From the NCBI GenBank assembly GCA_029747015.1, contig JAKOGI010001247.1:203501-267500 (forward strand): DNA of 64,000 nt, given 5' to 3'. The DNA comes from Carnegiea gigantea (lineage: Eukaryota > Streptophyta > Magnoliopsida > Caryophyllales > Cactaceae). Below are positions 1 through 10,815 of the stretch, piece after piece (the first letter of the stretch is position 1; each line of letters starts with the position of its first letter). The notes below the pieces were generated by a model. It was not told where the DNA came from and did not search any database. It worked only from the letters and a program-made list of their open reading frames with translations. The translations under genes and the position numbers were made by a program.

Positions 1-540
1 CTATAAAATGTTTGAACACATCAAGTGCTTCATAGCGATGTGATAATAGGTACACATACCCATATCTTGAATAATCATCTATGAAAGTGAGGACATAGAA
101 AGCCCCATGACATGCTTTCACATTCATGGGTCCACATATATAAGAGTGAATAAGCTCTAGAGGGTTTGACGCCCTTGAAGCCTTATCAAAAGGCTTCGTG
201 GCCGCGTTGCCAGCTAGACAGGACTCACATATGGAGAACTTAGCCTTAGTGAGTTGGTCTAATAGTCCTTCTTTAGCTATCCTACTCATCCTATCTTGGC
301 CAATATGACCAAGCCTAGCATGCCATTTAATGGATTCAGAATTAGAATCAAAACATGAGACAAAAGCAGAACGAGAATTATTATAACAATTATCCAAATC
401 TAGTACAAGAAAATCTTTCTTTAAAGTTGCGTGGCCAAATACATTGCCACCATACATAATGTTCAAACCATCTGGACAAGAACTAAAACCAAAACCTGAT
501 TTCATTAGGGAAACTAAAGACAAAAGATAGACTCACACAC
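1..540 (-). pseudogene. copia GAG-pre-integrase and start of integrase core
   Basis: The minus strand reads through a GAG-pre-integrase zinc-binding module (WHARLGHIG, then CESCLAGN) into the integrase core (LELIHSYICGPMN, then FIDDYSRYGYVY). This is the normal copia order and would catalyse insertion of the cDNA. The family has an Asp at HSDxxGPM as the first residue of the D-D-E triad. Here the codon at 140-142 encodes Tyr, so the active site is broken even where the frame is open. The reading leaves the window at position 1, so the remaining catalytic residues are not visible. Confidence 0.88.
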
Positions 541-580
541 CAGGCGCGTAGAGGGCATCAAAAAGAAGCAACTTATTTCA

Positions 581-874
581 TCATTGCAAGATGAGCTGGT
601 ACGTTCCAACACCTAGAATGTCTTCTTTACAGCCGTTACCCAGCACGACAGTCTGTGAACCCATCGGGTACCGGTGAAAATCCACAAACGCCACTCTGTC
701 CCGAACTATGTGCTTGCTTGCTCCCGTATGTACTATCCAATTAGGAAAAGAATTAGCAACTAATGCATGAGAGTATGAATATAATTCAAGAGAACAAGTG
801 GAAGAAGGTACCTTCTTCGGCTCAGGACAATCCCGAGTGCAGTGACCTTTCTTTCCACAATTATAGCACTTCAC
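581..874 (-). pseudogene. copia zinc knuckle and aspartic protease fragment
   Basis: The 97-residue open frame begins with a classic CX2CX4HX4C gag zinc knuckle (CYNCGKKGHCTRDC, residues 3-16), which binds the RNA genome. A protease start follows at residues 45-54. Plant copia proteases have D-[TS]-G-A at the active site; this copy reads HTGAS, with His from the codon at 728-730. The retroviral-type protease would therefore be inactive. The frame belongs to one gag-pol polyprotein with the neighbours on each side and is not a separate gene. Confidence 0.88.
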
Positions 875-910
875 ACATGCTATATTGATCCCTCAATTGC
901 CTTTGGCCTT

Positions 911-1700
911 CTACTTCTTGGCAATCCCAGCCTTCGGCCTACCATTCTGAGGGATGCGAAAACCCTTCTTGGCCTGTCGGCCTATGTTATTCTTGTTGCC
1001 TTTGGGCCTATTTCCCTTGACAACAAGTGCCACATGAGGAGTGCCTAAAATTTTCAGGCATTCTTCTTCCATTTCAATGTGGCTTTGGACCTCAGCAAAG
1101 GTCTTGATATGTTCAGAATGAGTCAAGACAGTCTTGACATAATTCCAATGCTGAGATTCTATAGGGAGAGCCCGAATCATATTCAGGAGACAGGACTTGC
1201 TCCTCCTCAGAAATTTCCTTACCAGCAGCCTTGAGATCACGAATTATGCCACTCATAATTTGTAAATGCTTAGTCATGGTACGACTAGAATCCATTTGGT
1301 ACTGTATCCATTTGAGCTGCAAGGCACGAAGCCTTGTTTCGGATGTTTAACCAAAACGGATTTTGACTTGGTCCCACATGTTCTTAGCTGTGGGACACAA
1401 CTCAAATTCTCCAATAAGATTGTCGTACATGAAATACAATATAGTAAAGCATGCCCTTCAATCCTTATTGGACCATTCTTGGTGGGCCTGTAAGCTCTCT
1501 TGATACCGTACAAAAGAAGTATCAATGGGTTTGCCGTCTTTATCCATGTCAGATGGCGGAAACTTGGCTACCGTCAAGTGTTCTAGCAGGTCTCTTTCAT
1601 TCAGAAGATACTGAATCTTCTGCTTTCACATGTCATAGTTAGACCCATCTAACTTCTGACTAGTGGAAGGTTCATTGATCATTGCGCTGTTAGTTGTCAT
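911..1700 (-). pseudogene. copia gag (UBN2-type) with a frameshift
   Basis: The polyprotein start is placed at the minus-strand ATG near 1700 (MTTNSAMINEPSTSQKLDG). A typical gag body follows, including MWDQVK-like and LQLKWIQYQMDSSRTMTKHL segments. The frame changes at about 1195-1220, between AAGKEISEEEQ and the next conserved segment ALPIESQHWNYVK, and further stops occur in the N-terminal third. Downstream it runs into the zinc knuckle at 835-870. Gag packages the element's RNA into virus-like particles; this copy cannot make a full product. Confidence 0.85.
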
Positions 1701-3570
1701 ATCTACAAGTTTACATTGGGACAAACATTAGGCACATGTTTTCTAAAGTAATTAAATTATTAAAGTTTCATCGTTTATGTCATATGACCGAAAATTTCGC
1801 TAAGCTCATAATCATCTCATATAATCATGAACTCGAAAATTTAAATAACTTAATTACAACAATATTTCCATAAAAAAAAATTCATATGGACCACAATTAA
1901 AATGTTAAACTAATTAACATTTATTTAAATATCACACAGATATTTATTAAAAACAATGTAAAACTAATTTATATATTCACATAATGGAAATATACATATC
2001 TATGAAACAAATTCATATTTTCATTTTTATTAATCATTTAACATAATGATAAATTATTTGACATATAAAACGAATTTATATGGGATAAGCATGTGATAGT
2101 AAGCATTTGAACATTAAACATATTAATGTTATAACAATAAGTTCAAGCATCCACAGTCAAAACTAATTTGACATTATAATTCAACTCAAGAACTAACAAT
2201 ATGCTCAATTAATTTGAACATGTACTTATCTACTATCAAATTACATCACAAATTAAGCTCAAATTATATGCACATAAACACAATTACAAGCCTTAATAAT
2301 ACAACCCAAGGCCCCAAAAAAAACACACGGGCTTGCTTACTTAACCTGACACCCCAGCACTCCCTTAGTTCGGCCTCTCCAGAATGTTCAGTTGACTCTC
2401 TCTCTATGTTTAGGAGTCTCTCTCTAAAAAGCACTCTCTTATCCATTGCCTCGCCTACTCCCACTCAGACCTTAGAGAACTCTCCGGTGTTCTCTGGTTC
2501 CGGAAGGTACTAACTCTAGATACTAGCCTATGGAGTTGATGGGTTTCGGATCACAGCCGAGACCTTCACCTTTTCGGTCTCGGTCCACGACTGAGACTCG
2601 GCCTTCTATGCCTTTGCCCACCACCTTGGCCCTTATGTAGGTTCTAAGCAGCCATTACGGCCACCTTGTAAGTCTCAGACCGCAGAAGTTTACATCACCT
2701 AGATGATGAATCTGCCACTTACGCCGACCGATGCAGCCCCACGGGCTTTATCTACTCACAAACCGACAAAAATACCAGCGCCATAGTGTAGATCGACCGC
2801 CGACGAAGCGTCGGAGACCCCCTACTCTCTTAACGCGCCACTCAGTGGCGGCACGTGACATACACATGCGGCCTCCACTGGCGGGTTTGGCTTGGTTTTG
2901 TGAGGAATATGACAGATCGGCGGTAGGTGAGGGCCTTGGAGGAAGAAAACCACCTAAAAAGGTGTTTCATTGGCGGCGCGTAACTTGCACGTGCCACCCC
3001 TCCGGCGAATCTAATGGGTTTCCATGTAAGTTCCATTCTACCCCTTTTTTGGGTTTCGGTTCATGGGGTCGAGGCAGGGGAGGACCGAAGGTTATGCATT
3101 AAAACCAAATCTGGAAGGATTAGGGTCTGGGGAGGTGGCATTCTCGGGTGTTGCTAATTTGATCTATAATAGCAAATTACTTAAAACAGTATCATGCTTT
3201 GTAACATAAAATCCTAATGCAAATGCATGGCAACAGACTAGCATGAGTTCAAGCATGTTATAAGTAAATTATATAGATCTAAATTGTGCTTATAACATAA
3301 ATCTGAGCATGTACATGTTTGCATAATTTAGAGCTTAAACGTTTTTAAGCATTCAATTGCATGATTTCAGTTTTTTTTTTTTTCATATTGCACTTAGGGA
3401 CGTTTGATCTGGAATAGGTAATCCGAGGCTTATTTATGCTTAATAGAATAGCAGTTTCTCCCAAAAAAAAAAAAAAGGAATTGCATGCTCACACATTCCA
3501 GATCAGAATTTTCGATTATCTTTAAATTATGCATTATTATAATTTTCAGGTCCAGAATCATAGCAAGCAA
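1701..3570 (-). other. copia leader between primer site and gag
   Basis: About 1.87 kb separates the primer binding site from the gag start, which is long for a copia leader. The part at 1740-2300 is very AT-rich, 2300-3120 is GC-richer with CT-rich runs, and 3130-3560 is AT-rich again with two homopolymer tracts (T-run near 3370, A-run near 3464). The GC-richer block may be an insertion, but I see no terminal repeats around it. Open frames here have no recognisable protein. Confidence 0.5.
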
Positions 3571-3582
3571 GCTCTGATACCA
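3571..3582 (-). promoter_or_regulatory. Primer binding site (initiator tRNA-Met)
   Basis: The minus strand reads TGGTATCAGAGC, the standard plant initiator tRNA-Met primer site. It lies two bases inside the LTR end at 3584, as expected for priming of minus-strand cDNA. Confidence 0.92.
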
Positions 3583-3583
3583 C

Positions 3584-3950
3584 TGAAGGTAGCTTTAGGA
3601 TTACTTGGATGTGGAATTGCCTGGATCTTTTCGCTTGCTAGATGTCTACCCATGAACAGGTGGCTACAAGAGTCACCGTGTATGCTCATGCCCAAGGCCC
3701 GAACCTCAGCTAGATGGGTAGGTTTGTGTGAGGGAGGGAACAGAGAGTACTTAGATTAGAGAAACTTGTTGATTTCCTGATCATGAACCTCATAATCCAT
3801 CCACTATATATATAGTTGCACAAAGCCTTAAACAGAATCAGCAATTTAATGGATAATCATGGCTGATTAATACACAATTAATCTCCTAGTGTAACTGCCA
3901 AATCAATGGTGATTATGGCCATTCATTTCTATGACCGTTATTGGTCAACA
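3584..3950 (-). repeat. copia 5' LTR (367 bp)
   Basis: On the minus strand the LTR starts TGTTGACC at 3950 and ends ACCTTCA at 3584, next to the primer site. It contains a TATA-like CTATATATATAG near 3803-3814. The start is inferred from the TG...CA rule because the partner LTR is outside the window. Confidence 0.8.
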
Positions 3951-4858
3951 TTATGCAAACTAGAAATGTAGAAACAATAGAAAGGGCGGAAGGGGGAAGA
4001 GCCAGAATTTATGTCGTGCACCAAGTACTGATAATCTGCATATGACCCTTTGATAACGGAGTAATTTGATAGAGAAAATATGCATAACTTTTGCTATTCC
4101 TAGTGGGACCTCATTCTGGAAGTCACCTGGGAAATTCAATGATGTCATTTGCATTGTTGAGTGTAGCTTGAGATATCAACATGGTGTGCACAAGCTGTAA
4201 TGCACCGTTCCTACAGAATAACAAGTTCATGACGCCCAAAGATATAATCCAGTTGATCCCATTAGCTTATGGCCTTTCACTCAATTAGGATGTATGTGTA
4301 AAATGAAATATACTTGGCTTCCTAATAATGATGCTCCCGTGTAAGTACAAAGTTGTTCTGAGTTAATTAGATTTAAACTTCGAAGGAAGCTCCCATTTTA
4401 GACTAATTTTATTGCTCAGAAGAATCTATATATTAGCACCCATTCTGGACGAAATATGCCGTAATTAAGCACGTAAGGATGTAAAAAGAAACATAGAATT
4501 AGTCATCTTTCTATGATATTTCCGTATTGCTGAGTTTCTCATAGATCACATTGTAAAATGGATCAGAAAATAATATTATTGTAACCCTTTAATGAAGGGT
4601 TGGTCACAACATGTCATGGAAGGGTGTAGACAAGGTCTTGGACTAAGCACGACACACATAAAGAGCTTGGTTGATCTGAGAAGAAGGGAGAAATGGAAGT
4701 CTGGCTGGCAAGGAAAACTGTCATGCAGAATTAACTGAAATAATGCCGGAAGGGTGGGGGAAGAAAGAAAGAAAGAAAGAGAGCCACAAGCAATTGTTTG
4801 TTGATAAGTACACAAATTCTATTTCTTGTATCTCTGAAGTGTACAGAATTCTAACTAG
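3951..4858. other. Intergenic, no gene seen
   Basis: This stretch lies between the copia LTR and the 3' end of the first DUF241 copy. It is AT-rich unique-looking sequence with a short GAAA repeat near 4765-4783. Short open frames have no family resemblance that I recognise. Confidence 0.6.
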
Positions 4859-5686
4859 GTAGTGGTTAAGTATATTAAGGAGATAAACTCCTGTTTTCAT
4901 AAAGCATCTTGAGATAGATTCCATGGTGTCCTGAAGCTCAACTGCTCAAGGGTAACCATGTTTAATGTCTCTAGTTGGTCTATTAGTGCTGCCTTTGTTG
5001 TTTCAATGCTGGCTTGCTTTTCTGAAAGAAAACACACAGATCGATCAACTTCATCACTTTAGTGGCATTTTCTGCACCAAGAGCTGCATGTTTTGACTTA
5101 ACAGTTTTGGCAATCAGCTCTGCGTCTGAGATGCTCCCTTAGTCCCTTCTTCCCCTTCAGATATGAGAGCACTGATTTCATTGTTGAGAGACACATTGCT
5201 TCAGCCTCCTTCAGCATTCTCACAATGTTGGCATTGTTTTCTGTGGAAGTTAGAGCACTTCATACTTATAAGGCACTTCTAAATCATCTAGATAATTTTC
5301 TTTCTTGACATGAAATAAGAATTTATTCCTTCTTCTCTTCCCTTATGGTGGGCTGATTTGAGGCAGAAAATGGATTCTTTTATTAGGGAGAGAACGTCTA
5401 GGGTTGAGCTAGAGGCATCCAGCAACGCAAGAGATTCTTCTAAAACTTGTTCAACCTCCCTCTTGCATAAGACTTTCTCATTGTGTGGAAAATGAATCAT
5501 GTTATCCATTTGCTCAGATGAATCCTTGATGGAACACATGTTTTAACATACAGATGAGGAGGGTGAATGGCTTGCTTGTGAAACTCTTAGTTTTCGCAAG
5601 TGATCTTCAATGCTTGCATAATGTAGGGCAGATGCAGATGGGAAGCTGACAAAATGGGCATGAAAAGAAGTTTTTGGGATTGCCAT
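4859..5686 (-). pseudogene. DUF241 family protein, copy 1 (pseudogene)
   Basis: The start at 5684-5686 gives MAIPKTSFHAHFVSF, the usual DUF241 opening (MA..R/K-S-F-HARS-SLPS). It continues through a QMDNMIHFPHNEKVLCKREV segment, LALLDASSSTLDVLSLIKES, an MSRKKII segment, NIVRMLKEAEAM and a C-terminal MESISRCFMKTGVYLLNIL. DUF241 is a plant family of roughly 280 residues of unknown biochemical function. One in-frame TAA sits in the N-terminal third, at 5540-5542, where copy 2 has Gln (CQN). Further stops and frameshifts follow around 5290 and near the C-terminus. The same family occurs on the same strand at 7717-14099 and 30830-31495, so this is one member of a decayed tandem cluster. Confidence 0.82.
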
Positions 5687-5774
5687 TTTCTTTTTCAAAA
5701 CTGTTTTGGTTGAAGCTCCTTTGGGTTAAGACAGAAAAGGAGGATGCTGAGTTCAAATTAGGCTTGGCCAACTA

Positions 5775-5784
5775 CTATATATAG
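5775..5784 (-). promoter_or_regulatory. TATA box of DUF241 copy 1
   Basis: CTATATATAG lies about 90 bp upstream of the ATG. The same spacing is found in copy 2. A shared block farther upstream (minus strand of 5846-5866 compared with 14277-14298, containing CTTCCGCATC on the plus strand) shows that the duplication included the promoter. Confidence 0.65.
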
Positions 5785-5789
5785 TGAAG

Positions 5790-7716
5790 CAAAAAGACCT
5801 CATTGAGGTGCTTGGGATCGATTAACGCATAGGATCTCCATGTATGTTGCCTAGGCTTCCGCATCTTGAATTCTATTGTGATGACAACTCAGGATTAAGA
5901 TTTGGATTATGCAGGCAATTGTTAGGCACAAAAAGGGCAAGCACTTGATTATCCATATGAGCGCAACTAGTAATTTACTGTTACTGAGGGTTTGCTTTAG
6001 ATGTCACCAAAATTATTTTGGGAGTAAAGAAGCAAATGGAATATGGACGCCCTACACTTCAACCCGGTAGTTAGGTCATGAGTGTTTAGCTTTACAATGT
6101 TGTCCATATCAAGATTATGTTTGATCATTAAACCACTCAGATTAGCTTTCTGAAAATTTAGTAGTGCAGGTTGTTTAGATCATGATTTATAATATAAACA
6201 TGCCACAAATGAGCAGCCTTATCTCTACAAAACAAGGCTGGGCATACCTAAAAACATTACTTTCCTAGGGACAATACATCGTACTTCTAAAAGAGGTCAT
6301 GGGTTTAGGCGAGGGATGCTTTTGGTGAGAAAGAAATTACGATGTAAGGACTGAACCACACGAAAAGTTGGCACTTGCATAATGTAGCAGTATAAGACCA
6401 ATGAAGTCGCATCCATAGTTCTAGTTCTCTATCAAAATTCCTATCATGCAAAGAAGTCCTACAAAGCCTGATCAAGTTGGATTTAGATCTGCATATATAC
6501 ATCCGTTCGATTGTGAGCGAATTGTATGCGTATAATGTGTTTGCTGGAGCAAACCTCCTCGACGGTTTGAAGATTTCTTCTCACAAGACACATTGTAAGG
6601 AAAATGCTCTTCTTCTCGTTATTTTCAATGCAAAAACACAAAAATGGAGGAATTTAGTGGTCTGAAATTTAACAGCTCATATGTGAAAGGACTTGACTAT
6701 TGTGGCTCTACTGGTGAAGTAGAAACTAAAACATGGATGGAACCACGATTTAGTAAGATTCAGAAGCTAAGAGTATAAGAAGAAGTATTACTATTTTCTT
6801 GACTATGCACCCTAGGACTTGTTAAGAGTTTTATGTTAAGAGCCAAGAAGCAACTGCTTGGCAAGCCAGTTTCTAATGTGAGGTCAGTAGCCGGATATAC
6901 TAAGTTTAAAAGCTCATGTCCATCATTTAAGAAACTCGTATCCTGTTTAGTAGATATACTAGCCTGTTTTGTAGTAGTGTTATATCAAGTCGATTTCATA
7001 AATGGGAGTAATTAGACAATTTTGTTTTGCCTAATTTGATCTCATCCATTAATTTCATTCAGAAGGGACTCAGCCAATTATGTTTGTGAAACGAAATGAA
7101 CCCTTGGATTTCTTTATCCAACCATAAAGTTGCGTTGAATTGGGTTGGGCTTCTTTTACTTCCCATTAAACTATTTTGTCCCAAAGAAGATACCACATGT
7201 TAATCGTTGTCTTGAACAGAAACATGCTGCAGTTGGATATGATAGGGCGTAGACCAACTAATGTGTAGTGGTCATCAATTATCAGGCATGTTGTTTTTAA
7301 CCAATAAAGTTGAATAATAAAAAGAAAAAAATAAGCAAAATAGTAAGTAGCACATAAAACTCATGATGTTTGGAGATAAAATTTTCCCTTTTTATTTCAT
7401 CTAAATTCAAATCCAAATTCAATACCTCAAAAATTCTGCCACCAGGGGAGGTGTGGAGAGTCTGAGGTAGCAGCCTTTCCCATGAATTGAAAAATTACAG
7501 AGAGACTGGTTCCGAGTAATCCTACATTTAAAACTTGTAAACTATCTACTACTCCACAAAAATGAGTAGATGAAGTTTAGAAAAACATTTTGCTTTAGTT
7601 TGCATAATCCAAGCTAAAAAGAATAATCCAAATTTGTCTTTGTCAGCTATACAGATTTTGGACATAATATATCGAATTCTCATCTTCTACAAAATTTAGG
7701 CCAAATTCAGCTGTAT
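5790..7716. other. Intergenic, no gene seen
   Basis: About 1.9 kb between DUF241 copies 1 and 2. I find no recognisable coding segment, terminal repeat or RNA gene. Short open frames at 6305-6665 and 6833-7015 look random. Confidence 0.6.
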
Positions 7717-7872
7717 CTAGCAGTTAATTACATTAAGTAGAGAAACTCTTGTTTTTACAAAGCATCTTGAGATCAACTCCATGCCATCCTCAAGCTCAAG
7801 ACTGGCCATTTCTAGTGTGTGACTGTGTGTCCAATCACTTCACTAGTGCAACCTTTGTTTCACTTCTTGATG

Positions 7873-8302
7873 TTATGATCCAATTGTAAGGCATGAGACT
7901 TGAGTTCCACATCGATCATATGGAGAGTTGATGTGGGGTTTATATAGGCCTTGAGTTCTCTCAACCCTTGAGCTAGCTTTTGGGATGAGCTCTTCCAAAG
8001 TCCTATATCAATTGATATAATGAACATTGCAATACCGGCGTCACCATCCACTATTTGGTTGGCTCTGCGCTAGAATCCTTCTAATCCCAGGCGAACACTG
8101 CAATACTGACGTCACCACCCAAGGTACGAAGGCACAGAGACATGGGGTTGGCTTTGATACCAATTGATATAGGACTTTGGAAGAGCCCATCCCAAAAGTT
8201 AGCTCAAGGGTTGGCAGAACCCAAAGCCTATATAAGCCCCACATCAACCCTAAATATGATCGATGTATGACTCAAGTCTCATACCTTGTAGTTGGACCAT
8301 AA
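7873..8302. mobile_element. Foldback/MITE-like element with long terminal inverted repeats
   Basis: About 150 bp at 7873-8026 recurs as an imperfect reverse complement at 8150-8302. The left end reads TTATGATCCAATTGTAAGG and the right end CTTGTAGTTGGACCATAA. The inner edges of the arms share ATATCAATTGATATAGG-like sequence. There is no coding capacity, so it is non-autonomous. It sits inside the DUF241 reading path, which continues on both sides. I see no convincing target duplication, so the superfamily is undetermined. Confidence 0.7.
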
Positions 8303-8455
8303 CACTCAGACATGAAGCCGTCAATTTCTTTAACTTCGGTAGCATTCTTTGCATTACGAGACGTGCTTATGGAGTTAACTAGTTTTGCCACCATGGACCA
8401 ACTGCATATTTGAGACATCCCCTTGTCCCCATTACATATACAAGTAGGGACTATA

Positions 8456-8463
8456 ATGTTAAG
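8456..8463. repeat. Left target site duplication of the hAT element
   Basis: ATGTTAAG directly precedes the left terminal repeat. The right copy at 13592-13599 is ATGTTGTG, with 6 of 8 bases the same. Eight bp is the hAT target length, and removing one copy restores the DUF241 match. Confidence 0.75.
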
Positions 8464-9344
8464 CAGGGATTTAAAACTTGGCTGTTCCATCACAGAACGG
8501 GCTTGTTGACATGGTTTTTCGCACTGGCGAGCCAAAAAACACCGTAAAATCGGTGTGAAGAATGGGTCACAGGGGAACGGACACAACAACCGTGTTGTAA
8601 CGCGTCATAGACGCTCGACTCAGACTAAAATCCAAAAAAAACCACAACAACAATGGATTCACAAACCCAGAAAATCTGCCAAAAGATTTGTTTGCTTAAA
8701 ATGTTCTTCAGACAAACAGAGAAGACAAAGAAACATGAGTGGCTAAAATAATACACCAACACACCACACGACATTATAAATTCAGCATATGTGTGGTAGA
8801 AATGCATCAAATTGGAAAGAAAAATAGAGGAAGAAACCAGATCTAGAAAAGTGGTAAGAAGATCAATGGTGTGAAACTGTGAATCATTAATCATGTAGAA
8901 ACACATACCTCACTAATGGTATTTTTCAATTTTTGCACGAAAAAAAATTTCTAGAGCAACGTGGCCGGGAGGCAGAGCTAGTGAGTGGTCGCCGGGGGTG
9001 GGCCGAATTTGAGGGTGGGAGGCTGCGATTTCTGTCTGGCGCAACGACAGTTGGTGGTGCGGTGCCGGGTGGTCGGTGGGGACTGGAGACTGGAGAGGCA
9101 AAGGTCGAAGAGGGGTAGTGGGTGAGGCATCTGGGGACTGGAAAGGCGAAGGGTCAGGGAGAAGCAACAGTGAGAAGTGAGGACTAAGAGATAGGTTTTT
9201 AACTGGTAATTCTAAAGTACACATCCATGTACCATGCTTAGGTACACACCTATGCAAGAGGTATCATATAATTGGGCTAAGCCCTTATCTCATTTCCCCA
9301 ACCCAACAAGTATTTTCGTAATTCTCCCAACCCAATTGACTAGA

Positions 9345-9490
9345 AAAAGATACATTGTAGAGAACAAAAGGTACACTGTAGACAAGAAAAGATATACTAC
9401 AGGCAAGAAAAAATACATTGCAGGAAACAAATGGTATACTGCAGGAAGGAAAAGATACACTACTGTGGGGAAAAAAGATACACTACACCA
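9345..9490 (+). repeat. 24-bp degenerate tandem repeat inside hAT
   Basis: Six or so units of about 24 bp resemble AAAAGATACACTGTAGGMAAC. One frame translates as eight-residue repeats such as KRYTVDKK, RYTTGKKK and WYTAGRKR. I treat it as a minisatellite rather than a gene because no further coding context exists. Confidence 0.75.
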
Positions 9491-9639
9491 TATGAAGTGC
9501 GCGTCCACTCTAGATACATATGTTTTTATCTAAGAATTTTCTGTTTTTAACATTTTAGATGGAATTTTTTAACTAAATTTAATTTAATTCAAATGAAATT
9601 TTTGGGGGCTTGGGCGGGTTGATGGTAATTTGTTTGTAA

Positions 9640-10745
9640 TTCAAAAAATTATATTTTTGGTCAACAAAAGTGAGTGATGGGTTGTAAAATATTTAAAGAA
9701 ATTAACTTATTAAGTTATATTTTTGTTAATTACATTTATAATCATTATGTTAATTATGTGATTTTTCAGAAATACTTACATTAATTATGTGGTCACTTTT
9801 GTATTTTGTGTCATTTTTATGTTAATTATGTTATTGTTATACTATATTTATGGTAATTTTATGTTATTTGTAATTTTATGTTATTTATATTAAATATGTT
9901 ATTGTTATCATAATTTGTGTTGATTATGTTATTTTTATGTTATTTATGATCATGTTATGTTTATCTTAGTTATGAAAATTTTATGTTATTTTATCTTAAT
10001 TATGTTATTTGTATGGTATGTATAGGAATTGTGTTATTTTTATGTTAAAGTTTTGGTAATTTTATCATATTGATGTTAAATATGTTATTTTTATAATATT
10101 TTACGTTAATTATCCTATTTTTATGTTATCTGTGATCATATTATCTTTGTCTGAATTATGAAATTGTATGTTATTTTATGTTAACTATGTTATTTATATG
10201 CTACCTTGTTAATTATGTTATCTTTATGTTATATTTGTGGGAATTCTACGTTATTTATGTTAAATATGTTATTGTTATGATATTTTATGTTAATTATAAT
10301 ATTTTATGTTATTTATCATCACATTATCTTTATGTTAATTCTGAAATTTGTATGTTATTTTATCTTAATTTTGTTATTTATATGCTATTTATATTAGTTA
10401 TGTTGTTTTTATGCTACACTTGTCGGAATTTTATGTTGTTTATGTGAAATATGTTATTGTTATAATATTTTATGTTAATAATAATATTTTTATTTTACTT
10501 ATGATCATATTATCTTTATCTTAATTAAGAAAGTTATATGTTATTTACATGCTATTTATATTTGATTTTACGTTATTTATGGTCATGCTATTTATATGTT
10601 ATTTTATGTCAACTATGTTATTTATGTGTAACTTTACGTTATTTATGATCATGTTATGTTGATGTTAGTTATGTTATTTTTATATTATGTTATGTTAATT
10701 ATGTTATTTTTAAGTTATTTTCAATTAATATTTCTAGTAAGTTAT
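9640..10745 (+). repeat. AT-rich low-complexity block inside hAT
   Basis: About 1.1 kb is made almost entirely of variants of TTATGTTAATTATGTTATTT with irregular spacing. It looks like a degraded expansion of one short motif. The open frame at 10178-10447 is only the translation of this repeat. Confidence 0.8.
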
Positions 10746-10815
10746 AATAAATCATTATAATTCAAATCCCATGTGTTCTTAGATCAATCATTGGTTTTGC
10801 ATAGGTGAAGCAAAA

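Larger units (their letters stand above)
1..3950 (-). mobile_element. Ty1/copia LTR retrotransposon, 5' part (rest lies left of the window)
   Basis: Read on the minus strand, the order from the right is 5' LTR (3584-3950), tRNA-Met primer binding site (3571-3582), a leader of about 1.9 kb, gag, CCHC zinc knuckle, protease, GAG-pre-integrase and the start of the integrase core. Integrase directly following protease is the copia order. RT, RNase H and the 3' LTR would lie left of position 1, so the target duplication cannot be tested. Gag is frameshifted and key protease and integrase residues are changed, so this copy is dead. I could not assign a copia lineage. Confidence 0.93.

Noticed and set aside
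2731..3102. 123-residue frame in the copia leader
   Set aside because: Basic, Pro/Arg-rich text from a GC-rich stretch on the opposite strand to the element; no recognisable domain.
8913..9257. 114-residue minus-strand frame with Pro/Ser-rich text
   Set aside because: Low-complexity translation of a GC-rich strip inside hAT; no homologous domain.
9234..9533. 99-residue frame with KRYT repeats as a gene
   Set aside because: Explained by the 24-bp tandem repeat inside the hAT element; no flanking coding context.
10178..10447. 89-residue open frame rich in Tyr, Leu and Val
   Set aside because: It is the translation of the TTATGTTAATT-like low-complexity block and has no independent coding signal.
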